From positions 428,218 to 492,217 of the forward strand of contig JOAA01000009.1 of NCBI GenBank assembly GCA_000720375.1: DNA of 64,000 nt. Reading direction: 5' to 3'. This DNA is from Rhodococcus rhodnii (lineage in GTDB: Bacteria; Actinomycetota; Actinomycetes; Mycobacteriales; Pseudonocardiaceae). A program made the translations under genes and the position numbers. The notes beneath the pieces are model-generated. The model had not been told where the DNA came from. It searched no databases and saw nothing but the letters and a program-made list of their open reading frames with translations. Each line of letters begins with the position of its first letter. Within the stretch, counting starts at the first letter, position 1. This document shows positions 19,436-27,747 of this stretch, piece by piece.

Positions 19436-21661
19436 ATGGGCTCGGCAGAGCGTGAGCTGCTTCCGCGAGGAATGCGCTACGCCTTGGGATTGCGGCTTGT
19501 TCTGGTCGGCACGTCCAGCCTGTGGTCGCTGTTGTTCGCCTTGGCGCCCAACCAGGCGGTCACCACGGCTATCGTGCTCGGACTGAACGTCTGGAACCTT
19601 TGGTACGCCTACATCTTCGTCCGGTCCGCGCGGCGGCACTGGTTGGTGGCCGCGGACGTCGCCATCATGTCCGGCGTCGTGCTGACCCAGTTCTGGACGG
19701 TCACGTCGGACGCGCGGGCCGGCGGGACATGGGTGCTGATCGCGATGGCGATCACCTTGATCTCGTATCCCTGGTTGGTCAGTGGGCGAGTTCTCGCCGC
19801 GATCACGGTGCTGCTCGTCGGTCTGCACTACGCCGGGACGTGGCTGGCGGATCCGGGTGGTTGGCTGGTCAGCGAAGCGGTCGCGGTGTGGACGGTCGCC
19901 GAGGTCGTGTTGTCGTGGGGGCTCTATCGGTTCGTGCGGCGTAGCGCCAAGGCGGCGGACCGCGTTGTCGAGCGTGAAGAGTCGTTGCGTCGTGAGGCGG
20001 CGGTCTCGGCTGCGCGGCGTGCGGATGAGCGGGAGTATTTGGCTGCGTTGCACGACACCGCTTCGGCCACGTTGCTGATGGTCGGCGCGGGGGTGGTGCA
20101 GGGGCGGGAGTCGTGGCTTGCCGAGCAGGCGGCCCGCGATCTCCGTGAGGTCAGCGGGTCACAGGTTGAACCCACCGCTGAGACGGGCCTGTTGGAGCTG
20201 CTGCGGGACGTGGCCGCGCACACCACCTTGCAGATCTCGTGGAGTGGCACCGATGTGCGATTAGCCGCGGTGGACGCGGTTCTGCTCAGCCGCGGTGTGC
20301 GCGAGGCGCTGACCAACGTGGTCCGGCACGCGGATACCGATCGTGCTGAGATCCGCGTGGTCAAGGACGACAACACTGTCACGGTCGAGGTTTCGGACAC
20401 CGGCAAGGGATTCGCGCCCGATCAGGTTCCGGATCATCGTTATGGCGTGACCCGTTCCTTGGTGGAACGGATGAAACGCGCAGGTGGCAACGCCGAGATC
20501 ATCAGCAGTCCTGGCAACGGAACCACGGTCCGGATGACGTGTCCGCTGCGGCGCGAGGAACCGTCGGGTGATGACGCCAGGATGATCGGCACTTCGTTCC
20601 AGCGCGGCCTGCGCTGGGGCGTCATCGTGATGAGCACAGCGATCCTGATCGCGCTGGACCTGCCGAGGTTGTTGTCCAGCCAGGCGGCCTACCACGTGAT
20701 GTGGCCGCAGTACGTCACCTGGCTTGGTCTGTTCGCGGTGACCGTGGTGGTGGCCGTCGCGACCTGGCGTGACAAGCCGCTGGGCAGGTTGCGATGGGTG
20801 CTGCTGGCGTTCGTGTTCGCCCTGTCGATTCTCGGTGCCGTGTCGGTAAAACCGGAGTACCTGTTGGGCCCGGCGCACTGGTCGGAAGGTGACGCCGGTT
20901 GGCAGGTGGTGCTGCTGATGATGGACAGCCGGGTGGTGGTCTTCGCCAGTGTCCTTGTCGCGCAATACCTGATGACGTTCGGTGTGGCTGTGGTCGCCGG
21001 ACAGGCGGCGTTGTCCGTCGTGGGCGTGGTGAACGCGACCTGGGCCGTGCTGACGTATCAGTTGGCGATCGCCATGATCGCGTCGGTGTTGCGTGGACTT
21101 GCCGTCCGGTCGGCGAAGGTCGCCCGTGACGAGGAACAATTGCGCACGGCCGAGGCCGTCGCGCGGCAACTGCACGAGGACCGCAAGCAGCGGTACGCCG
21201 GTTTGGCGGAGACGACCGTACCGCTGTTGCAGGGCTTGGCTTCCGGAGAACTGGATCCGGCGGAGGAGACCGTGCGGCGATCGTGCGCGGTCGAGGCGGC
21301 GAGGATGCGTCGCCTGTTCGCGGAGGGCAGTACGGTGAGCGACCCGTTGCTGCACGAATTGCGAGCGTGTATCGAGACGGCCGAACGCCTTGGTGTCCCG
21401 GTGTCCTTTGCCGAACGCGGAACACGCCCGACGTTGCCCGCGCAGATCCGTAGGCGCCTGACCGAACCCACCATCGCCGCGTTGGCCACCGCGCGAGGCA
21501 AAGCCCGTGTGACCGTCACCGGAACTGATGAGACTGTCACGGTGAGCGTGCTGGCCGCGTGTGAGCCGTTCACGTCCACATCGGACACAGACCATGTGAG
21601 CATCTCGGCCATGCAGAGCGGAGATCGATGGTGGATTCAGGCGACCTGGCAGCTCACGTGA
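19436..21661 (+). CDS. Sensor histidine kinase fused to a second, degenerate kinase-like half
   Basis: 741 residues from ATG 19436 (GTG 19433 also possible). The first half has about five membrane helices, a HisKA_3-like phosphoacceptor in YLAALHDTASATLL (H206), and a complete HATPase domain: N-box REALTNVVRHAD (N294), G1 DTGKGFAP, G2 GNGTTVRM. After about residue 380 a second set of membrane helices (GVIVMSTAILIALDLPRLL...) leads to another cytoplasmic helical region (ARQLHEDRKQRYAGLAE) whose C-terminal domain lacks N, G1 and G2 boxes. It looks like a tandem kinase in which the second unit has lost ATP binding. No response regulator is adjacent, so the partner is unknown. Confidence 0.8.
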   Translation: MGSAERELLPRGMRYALGLRLVLVGTSSLWSLLFALAPNQAVTTAIVLGLNVWNLWYAYIFVRSARRHWLVAADVAIMSGVVLTQFWTVTSDARAGGTWVLIAMAITLISYPWLVSGRVLAAITVLLVGLHYAGTWLADPGGWLVSEAVAVWTVAEVVLSWGLYRFVRRSAKAADRVVEREESLRREAAVSAARRADEREYLAALHDTASATLLMVGAGVVQGRESWLAEQAARDLREVSGSQVEPTAETGLLELLRDVAAHTTLQISWSGTDVRLAAVDAVLLSRGVREALTNVVRHADTDRAEIRVVKDDNTVTVEVSDTGKGFAPDQVPDHRYGVTRSLVERMKRAGGNAEIISSPGNGTTVRMTCPLRREEPSGDDARMIGTSFQRGLRWGVIVMSTAILIALDLPRLLSSQAAYHVMWPQYVTWLGLFAVTVVVAVATWRDKPLGRLRWVLLAFVFALSILGAVSVKPEYLLGPAHWSEGDAGWQVVLLMMDSRVVVFASVLVAQYLMTFGVAVVAGQAALSVVGVVNATWAVLTYQLAIAMIASVLRGLAVRSAKVARDEEQLRTAEAVARQLHEDRKQRYAGLAETTVPLLQGLASGELDPAEETVRRSCAVEAARMRRLFAEGSTVSDPLLHELRACIETAERLGVPVSFAERGTRPTLPAQIRRRLTEPTIAALATARGKARVTVTGTDETVTVSVLAACEPFTSTSDTDHVSISAMQSGDRWWIQATWQLT

Positions 21662-21702
21662 ACGCGCTGTCGGCAGGCCAGTTCCCCGCTGAAAGGAGAC
21701 CC

Positions 21703-22071
21703 ATGTCCGAAGGAACCGTCGTCACCGCCTCCGACGGCTCGCAGGTGACTCTCGCCCCGGTCGGACAGACGATCGTGTTCGAGAACGAGCATGTCCGGGT
21801 GTGGGAGATCGTGCTGGAGCCGGGCGAGCGGCAGCCGTGGCACCAGCACCTCAACCCGTACGTGGTGATCTCGCTCGGGCCCGCCGACAACCGGATCGAT
21901 CCCTTTGACGGTGGTGAACCACGGCTGGTGCACGAGCCGCTCGGCGGTGTGGTCTACCGCGAACCGGGTGAGGTGCACATGCTCACCAACCGCGGCACGA
22001 CCCCGTACCACAGCAGGTTGATCGAGTTGAAGTACCTAGGGGGCGATGTCCCGCCAGCCTCGGGCGACTGA
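21703..22071 (+). CDS. Small cupin-domain protein
   Basis: 122 residues from ATG 21703, with AAAGGAGAC 8 nt upstream. Single cupin barrel: EPGERQPWHQHLNPYVVISLG has the His pair and Glu/Gln metal positions, and GEVHMLTNRGTTPYHSRLIELKYLG the second motif. Proteins of this type act as small dioxygenase-like or binding proteins; the role is unknown. The start codon follows the kinase-like gene by about 40 bp and they may be co-transcribed. The 3' end overlaps the convergent TetR gene by 36 bp. Confidence 0.8.
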   Translation: MSEGTVVTASDGSQVTLAPVGQTIVFENEHVRVWEIVLEPGERQPWHQHLNPYVVISLGPADNRIDPFDGGEPRLVHEPLGGVVYREPGEVHMLTNRGTTPYHSRLIELKYLGGDVPPASGD

Positions 22072-22650
22072 CCGTCGACATCGGACAGGTTCGTCTCCGA
22101 TGCTGACGTAGAGCGCTGTCAGCATCGGCACGCCGTTGGCGAGCGCGTCGTGGGGGAGCGGCCCGCCAGTGACCAGGGAAGCCAGGCCGTGCCCGATGGC
22201 CCAGCTTTGCGTCGCTGCCGTCAACGGGTCGACGTCGGCACGGAACCGCCCGCCGGACTGCGCTCGTTCGACGGTTTCGACCAAGTGATGCAAGGTCCGG
22301 TCGGCCTGCTCGGGGTCTTCCAGCTCGAACCCGGCGTCGAACATGACCCGGTAGAGGTCGGGTTCGGCCAACGCGTGGGCGATGTACGCGGCACCCAGCG
22401 CGGTGAGGTCACGGACCGGATCGCGCGTCCTCTCGACTGCTTCCAGACGGGTGGCCAGCCGGCGGAATCCTTCTTGGCGAACCGCTCGCCACAACCCGTC
22501 CATGCTGCCGAAGTACGTGTACACGGCCATTGTGGACACACCGGTCCCGTCCACAAGGGACCGCAGGGTGACGGGCTCGCGTACGCGAAGCATGTGCGCG
22601 GCCCGTGCGATCAGCAGAGACCGGACCGCCGGGTCCTTCGTCCTGACCAT
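22036..22650 (-). CDS. TetR/AcrR-family transcriptional repressor
   Basis: 204 residues from ATG 22650. N-terminal helix-turn-helix: SLLIARAAHMLRVREPVTLRSLVDGTGVSTMAVYTYFGSMDGLWRAV (the recognition helix is STMAVYTYFGS). The C-terminal domain is of the TetR_C_33-like type (AAYIAHALAEPDLYRVMFDAGF). It faces ridA-like gene 22707 across 56 bp containing a perfect 18-bp palindrome that overlaps the ridA -10 box, so it most likely represses ridA and itself. Confidence 0.9.
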   Translation of the reverse strand: MVRTKDPAVRSLLIARAAHMLRVREPVTLRSLVDGTGVSTMAVYTYFGSMDGLWRAVRQEGFRRLATRLEAVERTRDPVRDLTALGAAYIAHALAEPDLYRVMFDAGFELEDPEQADRTLHHLVETVERAQSGGRFRADVDPLTAATQSWAIGHGLASLVTGGPLPHDALANGVPMLTALYVSIGDEPVRCRRSVARGWRDIAP

Positions 22651-22659
22651 ACCCAAAGC

Positions 22660-22677
22660 ATAGCATTGCAATGCTAT
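22660..22677. promoter_or_regulatory. Perfect 18-bp TetR-type operator
   Basis: ATAGCATTGCAATGCTAT is a perfect palindrome. The sequence TATAGT at 22675-22680 is a good -10 for the ridA gene and overlaps its right half; the left half starts 10 bp upstream of the tetR start codon. Ideal placement for repression of both genes. Confidence 0.8.
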
Positions 22678-22706
22678 AGTCAGGGAAGCGAAGCTGAGGA
22701 GGAAAC

Positions 22707-23114
22707 ATGGCCATCGAGCTGGTCAACCCGGACTGCTTGCCGAAACCTGAGGTCTACCGGCAGCTTTCGATCGCGCGGGGATCCCGGATGGTGTTCATGG
22801 CCGGCCAGGTCGCCCGGGACGCCGACGGGAATCCCGTGGGCGAGGGCGACCTGGCCGCGCAGGTCGAACAGGCCTATCTGAACATCGGCCGGGCGATGTC
22901 CGAGATCGGCGGTTCGTTCGACGACGTGGCGAAGCTGACCGTCTACGTCGTCGACTGGAGCCCGGAGAAGTTTCCGTTGCTGGGTGAAGGGGTTGCCCGT
23001 GCCGCGGAAAAGCTCGGAGTCGACCCGGTCAAGCCGATCACGTTGATCGGTGTGTCGGCGTTGGGCGAACCGGATCTCCTTGTCGAGATCGAGGCTACGG
23101 CAGTGTTGGACTGA
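22707..23114 (+). CDS. RidA/YjgF-family protein
   Basis: 135 residues from ATG 22707 (GAGGAGGAAAC upstream). Family features: GSRMVFMAGQVARDADGNPVGEGDLAAQVEQAYLNI, the LTVYVVD strand and C-terminal LLVEIEATAVL. RidA proteins hydrolyse reactive enamine/imine intermediates made by PLP enzymes; the catalytic Arg of archetypal RidA (in the C-terminal third, R-x-x-x-x-V) is not present in VKPITLIGVSALG, so this is likely a non-archetypal subgroup with another substrate. Controlled by the divergent TetR protein. Its 3' end overlaps the convergent EEP gene by 20 bp. Confidence 0.88.
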   Translation: MAIELVNPDCLPKPEVYRQLSIARGSRMVFMAGQVARDADGNPVGEGDLAAQVEQAYLNIGRAMSEIGGSFDDVAKLTVYVVDWSPEKFPLLGEGVARAAEKLGVDPVKPITLIGVSALGEPDLLVEIEATAVLD

Positions 23115-23991
23115 GGGTCACCAACGCCTGCATGGGAAGATGGTCGGACGGGAACTGGTTGTTGCTGCTGAAGGTGTTGATCGCCGCGGCCTGGATCGTC
23201 ATGCCGCCGCGGGTGAGGATCCAGTCGATCCGGGGACCGTTGGGCACCAACGGCCGGTAGCCGTGGAACGTGGCGTACAGCGGTGTCCGGCGTTCGGCCG
23301 CGGCGGGCCAGGTGTCGGTCAAACCGGCACCGGACATCAGGATGTCGTACGTCGGCGTGCTCTCGGCCGCGGCGTTGAAGTCGCCGGTGAGTACGACCGG
23401 AAGTCCTGGTGCGATGGCGTTGATCCGGTCGCGCACCAGTTCGGCGCTGCGCTGGCGTGAGTTCTCCGACTCGTGGTCGAAGTGCGTGTTGACCACGACG
23501 AACTGCCTGCCGGAGCGGGAATCGGCGAACCGCACCCACGTGACCATCCGGATCACGTTGTTGCCCCAGGACTTCGAGCCGACCACGTTCGGCGTGTCGG
23601 ACAGCCAGTAGTGGTCGAACTCCATCGGTTCGAGCCTGCGGGTGTCGTAGTAGATCGCCATGAACTCGTCACGGCTGCCACCGGCCCGCCCGACGCCGAT
23701 CCAGTCGTAGTGCTGTGGCAGGTCCCGCTCGATGTCCTTCAGTTGTTCGTAAAGGCCTTCCTGAGTGCCGATCACGGTCGGCTGTTCGCGGCGCAGCAGT
23801 TGGGCCATCACCGGACGGCGAGCCCGCCACGAGTTCGGCTCGCTGTCCGAGGCGTACCGCAGGTTGAACGACATGACGTGCAACGCGTTCCCACGAGCCG
23901 GGCCGATCACCGGGCTCTCGGCCGCGAATGCCTGCGTGGCAGGGAAAAGCAGCAAGCCGGCCAGTACGGCACCGACGACGCGAAGGAGCAT
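23095..23991 (-). CDS. Secreted endonuclease/exonuclease/phosphatase-family protein
   Basis: 298 residues from ATG 23991. Signal peptide MLLRVVGAVLAGLLLFPATQAFA. EEP-fold motifs: MSFNLRYASDSEPNSW, TVIGTQEGL (catalytic Glu), VVVNTHFDHES, VVLTGDFNAA (GDxN), RIDWILTRG and the final SDHLPMQALV (catalytic SDH). All catalytic residues present; acts as a secreted metal-dependent phosphodiesterase (nuclease, sphingomyelinase-like or inositol-phosphate type). The start overlaps the GH43 stop (TGATG), so the two secreted enzymes are translationally coupled. A wider start 33 nt upstream exists but lies inside GH43. Confidence 0.9.
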   Translation of the reverse strand: MLLRVVGAVLAGLLLFPATQAFAAESPVIGPARGNALHVMSFNLRYASDSEPNSWRARRPVMAQLLRREQPTVIGTQEGLYEQLKDIERDLPQHYDWIGVGRAGGSRDEFMAIYYDTRRLEPMEFDHYWLSDTPNVVGSKSWGNNVIRMVTWVRFADSRSGRQFVVVNTHFDHESENSRQRSAELVRDRINAIAPGLPVVLTGDFNAAAESTPTYDILMSGAGLTDTWPAAAERRTPLYATFHGYRPLVPNGPRIDWILTRGGMTIQAAAINTFSSNNQFPSDHLPMQALVTLSPTLP

Positions 23992-25301
23992 CAGGCCACC
24001 TCGATCTGGTCTAGTTCCGCCCATCTGGTCATGTGCTGGAACCGCAAGGTGTTCCAGCCAGGCACCAGGTTGACGTCCAGGGCGACCACTTGCCAGTTGT
24101 CCCAGCCGGAATTCGGATAGTTCACCACATGTTGTGTCCCGCCGTTCACCGTTACGAGGTGCTGCGCGTCACCGAAACCGGCGGCGTAGCGGGCGTGGAC
24201 GGTGTAGTTGCCCGAGCCGGGGGCGTACACCGTGATGTCCACCCAGCTGTCGGCGAAGTCCAGTTTGGCCACGACCGCGCCGTCCGATGCGCCGGGCACG
24301 TCTCTGCGGATCTCGGCGTGGTTGATCGCGCCCCGCTCGGCTTCGTAGATGACCCGGCTGCCGCGCACGACGGGATAGTCGTTGGCCCAGCCCAGTTCCG
24401 CGAGGTACATCCAGCGCGCGTTGCCCACCCAGCCGTGGAAGAAGATTCGGTTGCCGAGCACGTCCGCGCCGCCCGGTCCCTGTACCGCGCCGTTGACCGT
24501 CTGGGTCGTCATCAGTGGCCGGAATGCCTTGGTGTACGGGCCATTGATCGCCCGCGACACGGCATAGCTGGTGAAGTAACTGTTCCCGGTGTACACACCG
24601 CCCGAGTAGAACAGGATGTACTGCGAAGCGCGGCGGACAAGCACTGGTGCCTCGATGACGCCGCGCTCGTCCGGGTGGTTGTTGCGGATCAGCTCGGTCC
24701 GGCCACCGATGAAGCTCACGCCGTCCGCCGCGACCTGTTGCAACCATACGATCGCAGGCCTTTGCACCGCGTTGCCGTCGTTCTTGTACAGCAGGTATCG
24801 CGCGCCGTTGGTGTCCACAAAGCTGCTCGGGTCGATGGCGCCGCCCTCGGCGGGGTCACACACGAGCGGACTGTTGCCGGTGGCCTGGAAAGGACCGGCT
24901 GGGCCGGGGGATGTCGCCGCGCCGATGCACATCCGGCCGTTGGCGATGCTCCTGCCGGTGAAGTACATCAGGTATTGGCCGTCCGCGCGGCGGGAGACGT
25001 CCGGCGCCCAGAACCCGTGGTCGGCGGCCGCCCAGGATGGCCTGGCAGGCAAGGCGTCGCCCTGTATCGACCATGGCCCGGACGGCGATGGCGCGGTGGC
25101 GAACGGGACGCGTCCGGCCCCGCTGCTGGTGGAGTAGGCGTAGTACGTGGATCCGACCTGAAGCACGTCCGGATCCGGGAAGTTGGCGTTGATCACCGAA
25201 GCAGGCGCCACCGTGTCGATGACAGGGTCGGCGGCCGCGGTCATCGGCGCGGGGCCGCTGAAGGCAAGGACGAGGACGACAGGGACCAAGAGCTTGCGCA
25301 T
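23991..25301 (-). CDS. Secreted glycoside hydrolase family 43 protein with C-terminal CBM6/35-like domain
   Basis: 436 residues from ATG 25301; TTG 25319 is an alternative and neither has a strong ribosome binding site. Signal peptide MRKLLVPVVLVLAFSGPAPMTAAA. The five-bladed GH43 propeller shows NFPDPDVLQVGSTYYAYST (base Asp), GFWAPDVSRRADGQYLMYF, GGAIDPSSFVD (pKa Asp) and GVIEAPVLVRR (acid Glu). After residue 300, a carbohydrate-binding sandwich starts at VIYEAERGAINHAEIRRDVPGASDGAVV. Expected to cut arabinan or xylan side chains outside the cell. Coupled to the EEP gene downstream. Confidence 0.9.
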   Translation of the reverse strand: MRKLLVPVVLVLAFSGPAPMTAAADPVIDTVAPASVINANFPDPDVLQVGSTYYAYSTSSGAGRVPFATAPSPSGPWSIQGDALPARPSWAAADHGFWAPDVSRRADGQYLMYFTGRSIANGRMCIGAATSPGPAGPFQATGNSPLVCDPAEGGAIDPSSFVDTNGARYLLYKNDGNAVQRPAIVWLQQVAADGVSFIGGRTELIRNNHPDERGVIEAPVLVRRASQYILFYSGGVYTGNSYFTSYAVSRAINGPYTKAFRPLMTTQTVNGAVQGPGGADVLGNRIFFHGWVGNARWMYLAELGWANDYPVVRGSRVIYEAERGAINHAEIRRDVPGASDGAVVAKLDFADSWVDITVYAPGSGNYTVHARYAAGFGDAQHLVTVNGGTQHVVNYPNSGWDNWQVVALDVNLVPGWNTLRFQHMTRWAELDQIEVA

Positions 25302-25419
25302 ACATTCGTCATACAGCAACCAGTTCCAGTGCGAAAGGAGTCAATCTTTCACTTCAAGCCTGACCGTTCGCCTGATTGGCCGACGCGCGCTTTGCTCCGT
25401 TCGGCCTACGGTGGGCGGC

Positions 25420-25944
25420 ATGGCGAGCGATCTGCAGCGGCGCAAGGTCAAGAGCGTCTTCACCGCGATGGACGTGGACGGCGACGGATTCCTTGAAGAA
25501 CGCGACTTCCAGGCATTGGCCGACAGGTGGACGGCGTTGCGCAGCGGGGACGCGGGGCTGCTGTCGCAGATCATGCTCGGCTGGTGGCAGACTCTGCTGT
25601 CCGCTTCGGACGCCGACCGGGACGAGAAGGTGACCCTCGACGAGGTCCTGCTTGTCGTGGACCAGTTGCCGGACATGCCGGACGCGGTGGTCGGGACCGC
25701 GGCCGCGATGTTCGAGGCGATCGACGCGGATCGGGACGGGTACGTCTCGGCGAGCGAATACCGTCAGATGATCGAGGCGTGGAACGGCAAGGCCACCGAC
25801 ACGGACTCGATCTTCCCGGCACTGGACACCGACGGAGACGGCCGACTGTCGCGCGCGGAGTTCAGCACGCTGTGGTTCGAGTTCTGGGCCGGTGACAACG
25901 CCGACGCACCAGGCACTCTGGTGTTCGGCCCGCTGGCTGCATAA
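25420..25944 (+). CDS. Four EF-hand calcium-binding protein (calerythrin-like)
   Basis: 174 residues from ATG 25420. Four EF-hand loops are visible: DVDGDGFLEERD (near residue 17), DADRDEKVTLDE (near 66), DADRDGYVSASE (near 108) and DTDGDGRLSRAE (near 141). Loop 2 has Glu-Lys in place of the usual Gly at position 6 and may bind weakly. Helices between loops keep calmodulin spacing, as in the sarcoplasmic-calcium-binding-like proteins of actinomycetes (calerythrin, CabB/CalD). Cytosolic calcium buffer or sensor. Single gene; no signal peptide. Confidence 0.93.
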   Translation: MASDLQRRKVKSVFTAMDVDGDGFLEERDFQALADRWTALRSGDAGLLSQIMLGWWQTLLSASDADRDEKVTLDEVLLVVDQLPDMPDAVVGTAAAMFEAIDADRDGYVSASEYRQMIEAWNGKATDTDSIFPALDTDGDGRLSRAEFSTLWFEFWAGDNADAPGTLVFGPLAA

Positions 25945-25945
25945 G

Positions 25946-26605
25946 TCACCGCACGCGGACCAGGCCGGTCTGATAAGCGATCACGACCAGCTGGGCGCGG
26001 TCGCGAGCCTGCAATTTGGTCATCGCGCGCTGGATGTGAGTGCGGACGGTCAGCGGGCTGACGACCAGGTGGTCGGCGATGTCCGCGTTGGACTTGCCTT
26101 CCGCCGCCATGACCATGACTTCCCGTTCCCTGGCGGTGAGTGCGGCCAGTTCCGCGATGGGTGCCTCGGGTTCGGGCGTGGCCAGGAACCGGGCGATCAG
26201 CGCTCGTGTCGCAGTGGGGGACAGGAGGGCCTCGCCTGCGGCGACGGTACGGATGCCGTCGAGCAACGCGTCGGCCGAGACGTCCTTGCCCAGGAACCCA
26301 CTGGCGCCCGCGCGCAGGGCTTTGGCGACGTATTCGTCGGTTTCGAAGGTGGTGAGGATCAACACCCGCGTGCTGGACAGGCTCGGGTCGTCGCAGATCT
26401 CGGCGGTGGCGGCGAGACCGTTGGTGCCGGGCATCCGAATGTCCATCAGGACGACGGAAGGCCGGTGTTCGCGGGTCAGCGCGATGGCTTCGTCGCCGTC
26501 CGCGGCTTCACCGACCACTTCCATGTCCGGATTGGACTCGATGAGCATTCGGAAAGTGCCCCGCAGCAGGGTTTGGTCGTCGGCGAGCAGGACGCGGATG
26601 GTCAT
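25946..26605 (-). CDS. NarL/LuxR-family response regulator
   Basis: 219 residues. Receiver domain with acidic pocket DD (residues 9-10), phosphoacceptor D55 in VVLMDIRMPG, T in LTTFE and K in FLGKD. C-terminal LuxR helix-turn-helix ALTAREREVMVMAAEGKSNADIADHLVVSPLTVRTHIQR (key part LVVSPLTVRTHIQR). The start overlaps the sensor kinase stop by 4 nt (ATGA), so it is the cognate partner. Last gene of the MMPL-kinase-regulator operon. Confidence 0.95.
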   Translation of the reverse strand: MTIRVLLADDQTLLRGTFRMLIESNPDMEVVGEAADGDEAIALTREHRPSVVLMDIRMPGTNGLAATAEICDDPSLSSTRVLILTTFETDEYVAKALRAGASGFLGKDVSADALLDGIRTVAAGEALLSPTATRALIARFLATPEPEAPIAELAALTAREREVMVMAAEGKSNADIADHLVVSPLTVRTHIQRAMTKLQARDRAQLVVIAYQTGLVRVR

Positions 26606-27747
26606 CGGTCCATTACCGGCAGCTCGGTGGTGACGGTGAACCCGCCTTCGGGACGTGGCCCGGCGTGCAACTGGCCACCCGCGGAGCGGGCGCGCTCGCG
26701 CATGCCGATGAGGCCGAAGCCCGCACCCACTGTGGCAGGCTTGCCGTGATTGTCCACTGTGATCGTCAGCTGATTGTCGTGATAGGACAGTCGCACGGTC
26801 GCAGTGTCCACCTTGGCGTGTTTGGTGACGTTGGTGAGTGCCTCCTGAATGATGCGGAACGCTGCCAAGTCCACGTCCGGGGACAGCGGCTGTTGCGTGC
26901 CTTCGATGGTGACCTCGACGGTCAATCCGGCTGAGGCGAATGACGCGGTGAGGTCGGGCAACCGGTTGAGTCCCGGAGGGGGTTCGAGCGGCGAACTCGT
27001 GTCGTCGGTGTGTCGCAGCAGGCCGACCGTGGCTTTCAGTTCGCGCAGCGCGGTGGACGTCGTTCCGGTCAGTTCGGTGAGGATTTGCTGGACCTGATCG
27101 GGCCGCGAGCGGGCGAGATACGCCGCTGTGCCTGCCTGGGCGTTGGCCAACGCCATGTGATGGGCAACGACGTCGTGCAGCTCGCGCGCGATCCGTAGGC
27201 GTTCTTCAGCAACGCGATGGCGTGCCTCTTCCTCACGGCTGCGCGCGGCGTACTCGGCGCGCAGCCGAGCGGAGGAGCCGAGGGCGAGTGGCAGCAGCAA
27301 GAAGAGGATCGGGCTGATGGTCACCAGAGGCCAGGGATAGCCGTACTGGTTGCCAAGTACTGCCGCCGCGACGATCACTGCCGTGACGCCAAGGCAATAC
27401 AGGCGCGTCGTCTTACCGGGAACCCGCATGGTCAGCTCGTACAGTGCGATCATCAGCGGTGCGAGGTTCACAGGCGTGATCATGTAACCCACGCCTCCCA
27501 TGGCGGTGACGCACAACGCGGTGAACAGGACGACGGTTCGTGGATGGCTGCGCCGCCACAGCAAAGCAAGCGACGCGGCCGCGGCCAGCGGGAAAGCGGA
27601 GGACCAACCCAGGTTGCCCACGGCTTCGGGCAGATTGCTGTTGAGCACCGCGGTGCCGGACTCAGCCAGCACCAGCAAGACGACCAAGGCCGCGTCGACG
27701 ACACGAGGATGGTCGTTGGCGTACTGGCGCCAGCTGGTCCACATCAC
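26602..27747 (-). CDS. Two-component sensor histidine kinase (NarX/DesK-like, HisKA_3)
   Basis: 381 residues. The N-terminal 160 residues hold about five membrane helices with only short loops, as in intramembrane-sensing kinases. Phosphoacceptor H191 in IARELHDVVAHHMAL; HATPase N-box RIIQEALTNVTKHA, G-box GFGLIGMRERA and C-terminal GGFTVTTELPV. It overlaps both neighbours by 4 nt, so the MMPL transporter, kinase and regulator are made from one coupled mRNA. Likely senses membrane or envelope stress and adjusts the exporter; the signal is inferred. Confidence 0.93.
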   Translation of the reverse strand: MMWTSWRQYANDHPRVVDAALVVLLVLAESGTAVLNSNLPEAVGNLGWSSAFPLAAAASLALLWRRSHPRTVVLFTALCVTAMGGVGYMITPVNLAPLMIALYELTMRVPGKTTRLYCLGVTAVIVAAAVLGNQYGYPWPLVTISPILFLLLPLALGSSARLRAEYAARSREEEARHRVAEERLRIARELHDVVAHHMALANAQAGTAAYLARSRPDQVQQILTELTGTTSTALRELKATVGLLRHTDDTSSPLEPPPGLNRLPDLTASFASAGLTVEVTIEGTQQPLSPDVDLAAFRIIQEALTNVTKHAKVDTATVRLSYHDNQLTITVDNHGKPATVGAGFGLIGMRERARSAGGQLHAGPRPEGGFTVTTELPVMDR

